A stretch of DNA of 64,000 bases, taken from positions 83,415,777 to 83,479,776 of the forward strand of contig CAKMRJ010004445.1 of the NCBI GenBank assembly GCA_928212115.1, written 5' to 3'. Position numbers and translations under genes: made by a program. The stretch comes from Lactuca virosa (lineage: Eukaryota > Streptophyta > Magnoliopsida > Asterales > Asteraceae). Each line of letters begins with the position of its first letter. Positions within the stretch are counted from its first letter, which is position 1. Below, in pieces: positions 1-11,276 of the stretch. The notes below the pieces were generated by a model, which saw only the letters and a list, made by a program, of their open reading frames with translations, did no database searches and was not told where the DNA came from.

Positions 1-509
1 CACTGTTTGCATACTCCTCAGTTTTCAGCTCATCTCCGGTCACCGTGTCTCCTTTCTTTGCATCTCTACTAATTGGCTCTCACGTCTTCTTAAATGTCCA
101 GGTGGTTTTATTGTTCTTGAAATCAATATTGGTATTTTGTTTTTTGAAAATTGTAGTATAACCAGAAAAGAGATACAGAAGAAAAGTATGGGGAAGTGTA
201 AAAATGACAGAAAAGAAATGAAGATTTACAGAAAACAACTTTATGATTTTTCAATTTTTCATATTAATTTAATAAATTACAATTAACTAATATATTAATA
301 CTAATGATAAAAAACTGAAATTTTTAAGAAGTGATATTTTAGAAAAATACTAATACCCACATTCTACGGCATTGTTTTACCGTAGTTATTTATGGATTGC
401 ACAAATTGAAAATATGAACTTCCAAGCATTTGTTAATTTAATTGAACATTACATTTAATGTTTACGTGTTATATTAAATTTTTTAAAATCATCAAGATTT
501 GATTGCTAA

Positions 510-574
<65 letters not shown>

Positions 575-960
575 TTTTTATAAAATTGCAAAATGGTCTT
601 TGTGGTTGTCAAAATTATGTGGTTTCGGTCAAAAAGAGTTTGGTAATGCATCAATGGTCCAATTTTAGATATCTTGTACGGTTTTGGTCCTTATAATTAA
701 CATTTTTGTGTGTTTTTGGTCTACACCCAACCTTAAATGGCTAATATTCCCTTTAAATAATTATTTTCTAATTTTTTTTTATTATTTTATTATCTTATAA
801 TTAAAAGAAAAAAAGCAAACACCACACCATGCCCATCGTGCCTACATCTCACCACCAATAACCTAAACACAATCGATCATCACCACCATCTACCGCCGCA
901 TTACCATATCCTCCATCGCCACCCCTTTCCAATTCCAACTGAAACCCTAAAATCGGTACC
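1..960. repeat. Left copy of a duplicated flanking sequence (copy A)
   Basis: AT-rich DNA without a convincing gene. It is matched almost base for base by 18400-19374, with scattered substitutions and a different AT-microsatellite length. Copy A stops at 957-960, where G1 reverse transcriptase sequence begins, while copy B continues into other DNA. The 11-mer CTAAAATCGGT occurs at 947-957 and again at 960-970 across this junction, which looks like a microhomology join. The left end lies outside the window. The text contains a stretch resembling the common plant 'gcaaaatggtctttgtgg' repeat; I cannot assign it to a named family. Confidence 0.8.
513..572. repeat. (AT)n microsatellite
   Basis: About 30 AT units inside copy A; the matching tract in copy B (18915-18986) is longer. 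The open reading frame through it encodes only alternating Tyr-Ile and is not a gene. Confidence 0.95.
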
Positions 961-1190
961 TAAAATCGGTCTAACGAATGCCCCTGCCGCATTCATGGAC
1001 CTAATGAATCGAATCTGCCGACCATTCCTCGACAACTTCGTCATCGTTTTCATCGACGATATCCTCGTCTATTCTCGAAGCAAAGAGGAGCACGGCCGAC
1101 ATCTCCGGCAAATCCTGGAAACCCTGCGAAACGAAAGGTTATACGCAAAACTCTTTAAGTGTGAGTTTTGGCTCTGTAGTGTGAACTTTT
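961..1190 (+). pseudogene. G1 reverse transcriptase, left fragment
   Basis: The translation contains the LTNAPAAFMDLMNR motif and the catalytic box FVIVFIDDIL, followed by the YAKLFKCEFWL block typical of Ty3/Gypsy RT. Everything upstream (gag, protease, RT fingers) is missing because the sequence begins abruptly at about 961-970 next to copy A. On the right, the coding sequence is cut at 1190 by the Copia insertion and resumes at 9069 with the LGHVVSREG block. The two parts are collinear once the insertion and one copy of its 5-bp target duplication are allowed for. It cannot make a functional enzyme as it stands. Confidence 0.92.
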
Positions 1191-1966
1191 TGATGGGTTT
1201 TGAGCATTCTAACACTTCCTAAGTGTACATGCAACCCTAATAACCTTGGATCTATGTTTGTCTAATTATCATGCAAAGTTGAATTCCAAGGTTATATTCC
1301 TATCTAGCATACATGGGGAACATTTTTAACTTGAATGAAAGATAGAATAACTTACCTTGTTGTTGATTATGATCCTTGAAACCTTGTGAGCCTAGCACCC
1401 CAAGTGTGATGCCTCAAATGCTTCACACAACACCAAATGCAAAGGAGTAAACTTTGAGAGAATCTTACACTTGCAAAATCGGCTCTAGCCCTCTTGATTC
1501 TTGTGTGCAACCCATTTTGGTGGAGCATTGGTTCTTTAATATAGTGTTGACACATCTAGGGTTACACCATGTAAACCCTAATGTGTCATGACTCTTCATT
1601 TCCATGACCCATGGGTTTGTAACTCCCATGGAGCATCCATGGAGCATCCTATGGGTTTAACCCAACTTGATAATCCATGGAGCCTCTTAGCCCACTATAT
1701 AAGTTATGCATAATTTACATAATCAACCCATATATTTAATTAGTTATCTTTGGATCACTTAATTAATTCTAAATTAATTCTTGATCAAACTAATTAAATA
1801 ATATTATTAATATATTAGAACTTATAATATATTAATAAACCATAAGTGTTATTTCTCTCATTTTAGTTTATCCAATTGCATGGTGCCATGCAACCCAAAT
1901 GGACCATGCCGGGTCGGGTCAAGTACATACCAAAAATAGTTATGGACTTAGACACCTTATCCAACA
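1191..1966 (-). repeat. C1 3' LTR
   Basis: 776 bp, paired with 8294-9068. One extra base in this copy disrupts the TATA motif that is intact in the 5' LTR. Flanked on its outer side by the target duplication CTTTT. Confidence 0.95.
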
Positions 1967-1979
1967 GTCTCCCACTTGG
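1967..1979 (-). other. C1 polypurine tract
   Basis: On the minus strand CCAAGTGGGAGAC lies directly before the TGTTGG start of the 3' LTR, the usual Copia plus-strand primer position. Confidence 0.85.
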
Positions 1980-2807
1980 ATAAGTCAAATAACTATAACT
2001 GCAAGTATGACTTCAGGAACCGATCAGCAATCGTAGCTCTTTCAAGGTCTCTCGGAACTGAGAAGATGATGATACGCCATTTAAGATAAGTGATCATATA
2101 ATCCTCTGTTCTAGATATCAGCCAGACAAATACATGGAACAATGTCTTACTTATTGTCCAACAGTTTCTTTCCCGATTTCCGATTTGTTTAACAAAGAAC
2201 TTAATTGAACACATCAACTTAGTTCTGACCGGGCCCGGTACATAGGTCAAAACAAAATCATCGAGGGGCCCAGATATCAGCTTCTAATCCAAGAAGGAAC
2301 ATATAAACTTCGACTCATATGTTTGTTCTACTACTCATTGAATTATACACAAGAGCACGTTTTATAACATCGAGTTACCAATGCGTTTTCGTACAATTAA
2401 TGCATAACCAACTCATAAGTAACAAATCATATATCTAGGTTTGAAGACTTATATGATATTACCGTCTCACGATCACTCGAGATAAATTCCATGAAGTGAT
2501 TCCAGTGAGCGTGGGTTGAGTCCAATGCTCAGAACTTATGAGCACTCATGAGTGTTGTAGCCATGTCCAACAACTTAGACCTCTGCAACCAATCATGACA
2601 GTCTTGATTCATACCTACTACCGACATATGACCGACTGTGGAGGTTCTAATAATATGATATACCAAACATAATTATTCTGGAAGTCAAAACATGCAAAAG
2701 AAATATAGTAAACGATCGTTAAGAGATAGCAACACTTTACTCATAAATAAAACACACATTTTATTCATCATCTAATGTCAATTACACTTTACAAATTTCA
2801 AGGTTAT
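1980..2807 (-). other. C1 3' noncoding region
   Basis: About 0.8 kb between the end of the RNase H frame and the polypurine tract. I see no coding domain or further motif in it. Confidence 0.7.
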
Positions 2808-3506
2808 CTAACTACTAAATCTAATATCATCCTTCAGCCCTATGCTCCGAGCATGCTGGAGATGCTTAACCCGAGTCAGTCCCTTCGTGAGGGGATCTGC
2901 TGGATTCTCATCCGATGATACCCTCTTTGCCACGAGGAGTCCTTCTTCTATTCGATGTCTGATGAAATGGTATTTTCTGTCGATGTGTTTGGATCTCCCG
3001 TGATCCCTTGGTTCCTTGGCTAAGGCAACTGCACTTTCACTATCACAGAAAATTTCCATTGGCTCTTTAATAGCTGGTACAACTCCAAGGTCTCCAATGA
3101 AGTTCTTCAGCCATATCGCCTCCTTTGCTGCCTCGCTAGCTGCTATATACTCTGATTCGCAAGTTGAATCAGCCACTATCTCTTGCTTGGAACTCTTCCA
3201 AGAAATTGCTCCTCCGTTTAAGGTAAAGACCCAACCTGACTGAGAGCGGAAATTATCCCTATCAGTCTGAAAGCTAGCATCACTATACCCTACAACTCTC
3301 AAGTCTTCACTCCCACCGAGGGTAAGGACCCAGTCCTTAGTCCTCCGTAGGTACTTGAGGATATTCTTTACCGCAGTCCAGTGTGACTTGCCAGGGTTCC
3401 CCTGATACCTGCTAACCATGCTCAAAGCAAAGGCTACATCAGGTCGAGTACACGTCATATCATACATGATCGATCCTACAGCCGAAGCATAAGGTATTCG
3501 ACTCAT
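2808..3506 (-). pseudogene. C1 RNase H (C-terminal part of Copia pol)
   Basis: The frame opens at MSRIPYASAVGSIMY and includes the CTRPDVAFA, GYSDASF and STCESEYIA blocks of Copia RNase H. It ends near ENPADPLTKGL, which is the normal end of Copia pol. RNase H would remove the RNA template during cDNA synthesis in the virus-like particle. The upstream RT lies in the same reading frame but is separated by a TAA stop at about 3507-3509. The domain is therefore intact in sequence but cut off from the polyprotein. Confidence 0.93.
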
Positions 3507-5390
3507 TTATGCTATCTCAGCCTCAGTACTAGGGCTTTGTGTCTTACTCAATCTGGCGTTACTCTGGATGGGTAACTCTCCTTTCTTGGAGTCCTGCATG
3601 CCGAATCTCTTCAGCACCTTATCCAAGTAGGTACTCTGACTAAGTCCAATTAGTCTTTTACTCCGGTCTCTCAAGATCCTTATCCCTAGAATATAGGCAG
3701 CTTCTCCTAGGTCCTTCATAGAGAAACACTTCCCAAGCCAGGACTTAACTTCCTGCAGAGTTGGGATGTCATTTCCTATGAGTAGTATGTCATCCACATA
3801 CAATACCAAAAAACTAACTATACTCCCACTAGCCTTGACATATACACAAGATTCATCTTCACTCCTAGAAAAGCCAAATTCTTTGACTTTCTCATCAAAG
3901 CAAAGATTCCATCTGCGAGGTGCTTGCTTTAACCCATAAATGGATTTCTCAAGCTTACACACTCTATTAGGGTACTCTGTATTGACAAAACCCTCTGGCT
4001 GACTCATATAAACATCCTCAGCCAACTTTCCATTAAGGAAAGCGGTTTTGACATCCATTTGCCATATTTCATAGTCATGAAATGCAGCTATGGCTAACAG
4101 AACCCTAATAGACTTAATCTTGGCCACTGGAGAAAAGGTCTCATCATAATCAACTCCCGGAGTTTGTGAGAAACCCTTTGCAACCAGTCGTGCCTTATAA
4201 GTGTGTACATTACCATCCATGTCGGTCTTCTTCTTGAAGATCCATTTGCACCCTACAGTCTTACGACCTGGTACATTCTCAACCAAGTTCCAAACTTGAT
4301 TGTCATACATGGACTGTATCTCACTGTCCATTGCCTCTTTCCACTTGGCTGACTCAGGGCCTGCCATGGCTTCCGCGTAACTGTTAGGTTCATCCAGACC
4401 TATCAGTGTCTCATCACTGATAAGTGTATCACCTTCCGCAGTAATATGGAATCCATAGTAATGCTCAGGTGCATTCCTAACCCTTGTGGAACGCCACTGA
4501 GGTACAGACTTTTCAATTGGCTCAACAGGATTTTCCTCCTCAAGTTGAGTGCTAGGGTTTGAAGTTCCTTCACCACTTGACTCTTGAATTTCTTCAAGGT
4601 CAACTTGCCTCCCACTGTCTCCTTGGCTTATGAACTCTCTCTCTCGAAAGAAAGCCCTCCTAGCTACAAAGACCACATTCTCACTAGGTCTGTAGAAGAG
4701 GTAACCAAAGGATTTCTGTGGGTAGCCGATGAAAATACACCTCTCACTTCGAGGTTCGAGCTTATCATGAGTCTCGCGTCTCACGAAAGCCTCGCAACCC
4801 CAAATCTTAATGTGGTCTACTTTGGGTACTTTACCAGTCCACATCTCACGAGGACTTTTGGCAACTTTCTTTGTAGGGACTAGATTAAGGATATGGGCGG
4901 CAGTCTCTAAGGCATACCCCCAAAATGAGATTGGTAGCGAAGCTCGACTCATCATGGAACGAACCATATCCAACAAGGTTCGATTACGCCTCTCAGGTAC
5001 ACCGTTCAACTGCGGTGTCCTGGGAGGTGTCAATTGTGAGACAATCCCACATTCCCTAAGATAGTCGAGGAACTCTGAACTAAGATACTCACCACCTCGA
5101 TCGGATCAAAGCATCTTAATGTTCCTGCCCAATTGATTCTCGACTTCCTGTTTAAATTCTTTAAACCTTTCAAAAGTCTCTGACTTATGCTTGATTAAGT
5201 AGACATATCCATATCTACTGTAATCATCAGTAAAAGTCAAATAATAACGATTAGCATCCCTTGTGGCATGTTTGAAGGGCCCACACACATCCGTGTGTAT
5301 AAGATCCAACAAACCTTCACCCCTCTCACAAGAACCTGTGAAGGGTGACTTTGTCATTTTTTCCAAGTAAGCATGATTCGCAACTATCAT
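3507..5390 (-). pseudogene. C1 integrase and reverse transcriptase
   Basis: The integrase core is split. The first part (5390-5106) carries DLIHTDVCGPF and TDDYSRYGYVY. It ends at a TGA where the family has Arg before SDRGGEY. The second part (5033-3507) has the TPQLNGVPERRNRTL block with the catalytic Glu, the GYPQKSFGY segment, and then a full RT: GCKWIFKKK, KARLVAKGF, VDYDETFSPV, QMDVKTAFLNG and the catalytic LYVDDILLIG. Integrase joins cDNA to host DNA and RT copies the RNA. Besides the TGA there is a frameshift near 5330-5390 against the protease part and a stop before RNase H. The copy cannot move on its own. Confidence 0.93.
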
Positions 5391-6342
5391 CTGATTTTAG
5401 GTCAAATGACTCCAAGACTCCATCCTTTTGGAGTTGGCCTATGCGTTTCTTACTTATATGTCCAAGACGACAATGCCATAATGCTGCTTTATCCAAGTTA
5501 TTATCATTAACAGAATCAATACACAATACATTATTTCCTAAGTTATCAACCACAGATACAGTTTCATATACACCATCACAAGGTAATGCTTTAAAATAAA
5601 GAACATTATTAAAGAAAGCATTAATCGAACCAACTTCATTATCAAATGAAAAGGTGAAACCTTGTTTATACAATGCATGAAAGGAAATAATATTTCTTGC
5701 CATTTCTGGCGAATAACAACATTTATTCAAATCTAAACTAAACCCACTACTTAGCGATAAAGTATAAACTCCAATATTGGTGACAGGTAAAGCCTTCCTA
5801 TTCCCCATGATTAAGTTTATTCTTCCATGCTCCACATTCTCACTTCTTCTTAGTCCCTGCAAATCAGAACAGATATGAATACCACAACCGGTATCAAGGA
5901 CCCAAGAGTTAGAATGGGGTGAGTTATTAGATAAGATAGTGTAAATACCTGCATGGTTGGGTTTAACTTTCCCATCCTTCACATCTTGCTGGTACTTTGG
6001 GCAGTTCCGCTTCCAATGTGACTTTTCATGGCAATAAAAGCATTCGGCCTCTTTAGGGTCAGAAGAAGGAGTGACGAAACCTTTCTTGGTTCCACTTGAA
6101 GAAGAGCCATCAAGGGTCCTAGCCTTGGTACCCTTCGAAGAGCTCTTCCTCTTCTTCCCTCGACCTTTCCCGATTGCCAAAACCGGGGCGGAGTTTGGAG
6201 TAGGAGTGTTAACAACCGACTTACCCTTAAGACCTGTTTCTGCGGTCTTGAGGAGTCCCTGAAGTTTGCTGAGTGTGACCTCTTCCTTATTCATGTGATA
6301 TGTCATGCGGAATTGATCATAGCACGATGGTAAGGAGTGCAA
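5326..6342 (-). pseudogene. C1 gag end, protease and pre-integrase region
   Basis: The frame begins with the end of the gag helical domain and runs into a basic Ser-rich stretch. It then has a CCHC zinc knuckle, CFYCHEKSHWKRNC. The aspartic protease active site reads WVLDTGCGIHIC. After it come the conserved NIISFHAL segment and the pre-integrase block WHCRLGHISKKR with the paired CESCLLGK zinc ligands. The protease would mature the polyprotein. The frame is disconnected from gag by a TAG stop at about 6364 and from the integrase core by a frameshift near 5330. Confidence 0.92.
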
Positions 6343-6363
6343 AATGATATCTATTGCAAGCTC

Positions 6364-6853
6364 CTAAGGGAAGTTCACATTAAGCTTCAGCAACCGATCC
6401 ACATACCTTTGCATTTTTTGCATGTGGCTCGTGACGGATTCCCCGTCCTTCATCATGGTTGTTATGATAGAGCATATGATTTCATACCTCTCTTGTCGTG
6501 CACTTTGATGGTATCTTTCCATCAGATCTTGGTGCATTTCAAAAGGGTAGAAGTCCTCATAGGACTTTTGGAGTTCCGCTGTCATGAATGGCCAACATGA
6601 TGGATGCCACTTTTGTAGCATCCCTTTCATGTGCCCGGAAGTCAGCGATCTCCTGGGGAGTTGCAGTGGTCTCATCAATCTCCTTAAGCTCCTTGTCAAG
6701 GACATATTCTTTGTCCTCGTAGCGGGTAATCATCCTGATGTTTCTGATCCATTCATTGAAGTTGGATCCATCAAAAATGACTTTCCCACACAAGTTCATA
6801 AGGGTAAAGGAGCCATTAGGATTAGAGCCAGAAGCAGCATTGTTTGAAGACAT
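6364..6853 (-). pseudogene. C1 gag, N-terminal half
   Basis: The start at 6853 (MSSNNAASGSN) follows a long leader. The frame carries the Copia gag block with FDGSNFNEWIRNIR and a helical region. A frameshift near 6570-6600 moves the coding sequence into the frame that continues to 6364 with a YHQSARQERYEI block. There a TAG stop ends it, seven residues before the next part. Gag would form the virus-like particle. An indel and a stop within 0.5 kb make this copy defective. Confidence 0.9.
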
Positions 6854-8280
6854 CTGAAAGAAGAGAACAAGATGAGTTTAGATATTAAGAGAGTCCTTAA
6901 TAAAACACCCAAATGTAATATTAAGGCTAGGATCCAATCACAATATATTATAACTTAGAAGAGGTATGCCGTAATCCAAGCTATAACATATTTGAAAGGT
7001 AGGTGAATGACGATTCACCAATTTCCACCATGAAAAACGAAATATAGATATTAGGTTTTTAATTGGTTCTTAGAAATTCCTAGATTCTTTTGAGATTCAA
7101 TGAATTTTTTTTTTCAAAGGCATGTTTCAATCTCGAGTGTGCCCTCCAAGTTTTGTGACTGGGATACCGAGGATCACAAAACGAGGTGTGAAGTAACCAT
7201 GCAAATCACTTGGTACCCTTAAAGTTTATCACTCAATCGATGTGCCGGTAAACCACACACGCTCCACCGATGCTATGGTAAACCTTAAGTCACCCTTTAC
7301 CTACCTTGTTAAGCCCAAGTTAGTGTGCCGGTTAACCACACACGCTCCACCAACGACTTAAACAAAGTGTAAAGTGTAATTTCATGGATTAGCACCTTAT
7401 TCACATTTTTCCTAAAGTAACTAAAATTGGGAATTTAATAAAAGCATTTAGTTACTTTATAATATTCATCATACTTTTAATGAGAATTTATAAGTCCTTG
7501 TCCTACCCGTTCGGCTAACGACCCTCCACCGATCAAGGAAGCGGTGGGTGAGAGTGGACACCCATTAAGTTGCCATTTTATAGGCAACAACCTTATACCC
7601 CCCTTATAGACCGGCTTCGTGAATGAGGCGTACTAGCGGTAAGACGACTTGATCTTATACATATATATATTAGTAACTTATAATATTATAAAGTATAAGG
7701 GTTGAATTTTAACTTTTAAAATTCTAGGGGTTGGAACTAAAGTTTTAATCAAGACTTTACTTGTTCCAAAACTTGAGGGCAAGTTTTGTAAACTTCAAAA
7801 ACTTTTCATTTCTTATAACTTATGAATTAATTGAGTAATAAAAATGAAAACTCTTCATTTTTATAACTCTTGTGTTCTTTTAATGGATTTAATAAAAGTG
7901 AGACTTTTGGTTTTCCATAACTTGAGAACAAGTTATGGACTCCATTAAAACACATTATGATCATGAATTAAACTACCATGAAGGTTACAAACAATTCCTA
8001 TGATTATCTAATCTTCATAAGTTCAAGAACATGAATATGAACACTTTCATGAATCAAAAATTACACTTAAAAAAAAACTTGTAATTTTGATAATTGTCAT
8101 TGTAAATGGATTAGCATAAACATTACACCATCTAAAACAAGTTTTAAAACATCAAAACAGTTTAGGGTAATGTTTCTAGTCCATTTCCAGCAACAAATGT
8201 GCAAACTTTCATACGAGCAGAAAACAGAAAAACGATTTTTTTCAAGCAGTTTGCACAAAAAAAACAACAAACAAACCTAG
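6854..8280 (-). other. C1 5' leader (untranslated)
   Basis: About 1.4 kb of AT-rich sequence between the primer-binding site and gag. It contains two near-copies of a block with 'accacacacgctccacc' near 7250 and 7335. No credible ORF was seen. Confidence 0.75.
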
Positions 8281-8292
8281 GCTCTGATACCA
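8281..8292 (-). other. C1 primer-binding site (tRNA-iMet)
   Basis: On the minus strand TGGTATCAGAGC follows the 5' LTR by one base. This matches the 3' end of initiator Met-tRNA, the standard plant Copia primer. Confidence 0.93.
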
Positions 8293-8637
8293 CTGATGGG
8301 TTTTGAGCATTCTAAAACTTCCTAAGTGTACATGCAACCCTAATAACCTTGGATCTATGTTTGTCTAATTATCATGCAAAGTTGAATTCCAAGGTTATAT
8401 TCCTATCTAGCATACACGGGGAACATTTTTAACTTGAATGAAAGATAGAATAACTTACCTTGTTGTTGATTATGATCCTTGAAACCTTGTGAGCCTAGCA
8501 CCCCAAGTGTGATGCCTCAAATGCTTCACACAACACCAAATGCAAAGGAGTAAACTTTGAGAGAATCTTACACTTGCAAAATCGGCTCTAGCCCTCTTGA
8601 TTCTTGTGTGCAACCCATTTTGGTGGAGCATGGGTTC

Positions 8638-8645
8638 TTTATATA
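8638..8645 (-). promoter_or_regulatory. C1 TATA box
   Basis: TATATAAA on the minus strand inside the 5' LTR, followed downstream by the leader. Position and spelling fit a plant core promoter; no transcript evidence is available here. Confidence 0.6.
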
Positions 8646-8649
8646 GTGT

Positions 8650-8690
8650 TGACACATCTAGGGTTACACCATGTAAACCCTAATGTGTCA
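8650..8690. promoter_or_regulatory. Long dyad upstream of the C1 TATA box
   Basis: TGACACAT (8650-8657) pairs with ATGTGTCA (8683-8690), and inside them AGGGTT (8660-8665) pairs with AACCCT (8676-8681). This makes an interrupted 41-nt palindrome directly upstream of the TATA motif in the sense of transcription. Function is inferred from position only. Confidence 0.55.
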
Positions 8691-9068
8691 TGACTCTTCA
8701 TTTCCATGACCCATGGGTTTGTAACTCCCATGGAGCATCCATGGAGCATCCTATGGGTTTAACCCAACTTGATAATCCATGGAGCCTCTTAGCCCACTAT
8801 ACAAGTTATGCATAATTTACATAATCAACCCATATATTTAATTAGTTATCTTTTGATCACTTAATTAATTCTAAATTAATTCTTGATCAAACTAATTAAA
8901 TAATATTATTAATATATTAGAACTTATAATATATTAATAAACCATAAGTGTTATTTCTCTCATTTTAGTTTATCCAATTGCATGGTGCCATGCAACCCAA
9001 ATGGACCATGCCGGGTCGGGTCAAGTACATACCAGAAATAGTTATGGACTTAGACACCTTATCCAACA

Positions 9069-11229
9069 CTTTTTGGGTCATGTTGTTAGTCGGGAAGGGA
9101 TACATGTGGATCCCTCTAAGGTCAAAGCCATTGAAGGATGGGCGATCCCAACAACGCCCACAGAAATCCATCAATTCTTAGGTCTCGCAGGCTACTACAG
9201 GAGGTTCATCCAGAATTTCTCCAAAACAGCCAAGCCACTTACGTTGCTTACACAAAAGGGCGTACCCTTCGAATGGACAGATAAGCAAGAAGTTGCATTT
9301 CGAACTCTGAAGCAAGCACTCTGCAGTGCGCCGGTACTATCATTACCGGAAGGAACAGAAGACTTTGTAGTTTACTATGATGCATCGAACCAAGGTTTGG
9401 GCTGTGTGCTCATGCAGCGTGGGAAGGTGATAGCTTATGCGTCCCGACAACTAAAGACATATGAGGTGAATTATACCACCCATGATCTGGAATTAGGAGC
9501 TGTGGTCTTCGCCCTGAAAATTTGGAGGCACTACCTTTATGGTACCAAGTGCACCATTTTCACCGACCACAAGAGTCTCCAGCACAGCTTAAATCAAAAG
9601 GAGTTAAACATGAGGCAACGAAGATGGGTTGAACTGCTGAACGACTACGAGTGCGAAATCAAGTACCACCCAGGTAAAGCTAACGTGGTAGCTGATGCCT
9701 TGAGTCGAGAGGATTACTCAAATCGTCGTTTGAAAACTCTCTCGATAACCATCCAATCCCACCTGACCTCGCAAATCAGAGCAGCCCAGTCAAATGCCAT
9801 GAAGGCAGAAAACAGAACGAGCGAAACGTTACGTGGAATGGAAAAGAATTTCGAAGTGAAGGAGGACGGAACATGTTACTTCATGAACCGCATTTGGGTC
9901 CCTAAACTTGGGGGATTCAGAGAAGTGGTTATGAATGAAGCGCACAAGACGCGATACTCCATCCATCCGGGTTCAGATAAAATGTACTTGGATATCAAGC
10001 AACATTATTGGTGGCATGAGATGAAGGCAGAGATTGCCACTTAAGTTAGCAAGTGTCTCACATGTGCTAAAGTAAAGGTGGAATATCAGAAGCCTTCGGG
10101 ATTACTACAACAACCAGTAATTCCCGAATGGAAATGGGAAATGATTACTATGGACTTTGTGACCAAACTACCCAAGACAACTGATGGTTTGGATACCATA
10201 TGGGTAGTAGTCGATAGGTTGATAAAATCCGCTCATTTCCTGCCAATAAAAGAATCATACAAGATGGAATGTCTGACAAGGATCTATATCAAGGAAATCG
10301 TGAGACTCCACGGAGTGCCAATATCTATCATCTCAGATAGAGATAGTAGGTTTACTTCACGCTTTTGGCAATCCCTTCAGAAAGCTATGGGAACACAACT
10401 TGACATGAGCACTGCCTACCACCCACAAACGGATGGTCAAAGCGAACGAACCATTCAAACCCTTGAAGACATGCTTCGCGCGTGTGTGATAGACTTTGGA
10501 AAGTCGTGGGATACCCACTTGCCTTTGATCGAATTCTCATACAACAACAGTTATCACTCGAGCATCAAAGTCGCTCCTTTCGAGACATTGTACGGGCGTA
10601 AATGTAGATCACCGTTGTGTTGGACTGAGGTAGGAGACACCCAACTAGCAAGAGGACAAACCCCAGACAATACATTAACGGGACCAGAAATCATACGCGA
10701 GACGACCGAGAAGATAATTCAGATCAGGGCCCGACTGCAATCATCACGAGACAGACAAAAGAGCTACGCCGATAAGCGGCGAAAGCCCTTGGAATTTAGA
10801 GTCGGGGATAGGGTGTTATTAAAGTTCTCTCCTTGGAAAGGGGTGATTCGTTTTGGGAAACGGGGAAAACTAAACCCTCGATACATTGGACCCTTCGAGA
10901 TTCTTGCCCGCATCGGTCCAGTGGCTTATAGACTGCAGCTACCCGCTGAGCTCAGCAGTGTACACCCCGTGTTCCATGTTTCCAATTTAAGAAATGCTTA
11001 TCCGACGAAACTCTCCTCATTCCATTAGAAGAAATCGAAATCAACGAGAATCTCCTGTTCATCGAGGAACCAGTCGAAATCATGGACAGGGAAGTGAAGC
11101 GTACTAAGCAAAGTTGCATTCCGATTGTGAAAGTCAGATGGAACGCGAGACGCGGACCAGAATTCACATGGGAACGTGAAGACCAAATGAAGCAGAAGTA
11201 CCCTCACCTATTATCGCATTCTCAAATCT
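9069..11229 (+). pseudogene. G1 pol, right part: RT connection, RNase H, integrase, chromodomain
   Basis: Coding resumes after C1 with the GHVVSREG and FLGLAGYYRRF blocks of Gypsy RT. RNase H follows (YYDASNQGLGCVL, HDLELGAVVFAL, FTDHKSLQH). Integrase has the HPG...C..C zinc region and a DDE core seen as MDFVTKLP, ISDRDSRF and the Glu in DGQSERTIQTLEDM. The tail YIGPFEILARIG is followed by a chromodomain-like end (KVRWNARRGPEFTWERED), a domain thought to guide chromovirus integration to heterochromatin. A TAA stop at 10042-10044 sits in the integrase zinc region. A one-base deletion near 10993 puts the chromodomain out of frame. Confidence 0.93.
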
Positions 11230-11240
11230 AGCTTTCAAAA

Positions 11241-11259
11241 GAATTTCGGGACGAAATTC
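11241..11259. other. Stem-loop dyad upstream of the G1 polypurine tract
   Basis: A perfect dyad with 8-bp arms, GAATTTCG and CGAAATTC, around a GGA loop. Equivalent dyads sit beside the PPT in G3, G4 and G5. Confidence 0.7.
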
Positions 11260-11265
11260 CCTCTA

Positions 11266-11276
11266 ACGGGGGATGA
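11266..11276 (+). other. G1 polypurine tract
   Basis: ACGGGGGATGA immediately before the LTR start TGTCACAAC. Supports 11277 as the LTR boundary. Confidence 0.8.

Larger units (their letters stand above)
1191..9068 (-). mobile_element. C1: complete Ty1/Copia retrotransposon inserted in G1
   Basis: Two near-identical LTRs (1191-1966 and 8294-9068) bound a minus-strand gag-PR-INT-RT-RNase H region, the Copia domain order. Read on the minus strand the LTR runs TGTTGG...CATCA. A tRNA-iMet primer site and a purine tract lie at the expected ends. The target duplication is CTTTT at 1186-1190 and 9069-9073. The insertion splits G1 RT. By eye the LTRs differ at six substitutions and one single-base indel, under 1 percent, so the insertion is recent. 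Confidence 0.97.
8294..9068 (-). repeat. C1 5' LTR
   Basis: 775 bp, paired with 1191-1966, starting TGTTGG and ending CATCA on the minus strand. It carries the presumptive promoter of the element. The outer edge abuts the second CTTTT target duplication at 9069-9073. Confidence 0.95.

Noticed and set aside
499..696. ORF encoding a Tyr-Ile repeat protein (also near 18901, 26840, 43188, 59393)
   Set aside because: Translation of (AT)n microsatellites inside repeats; no gene.
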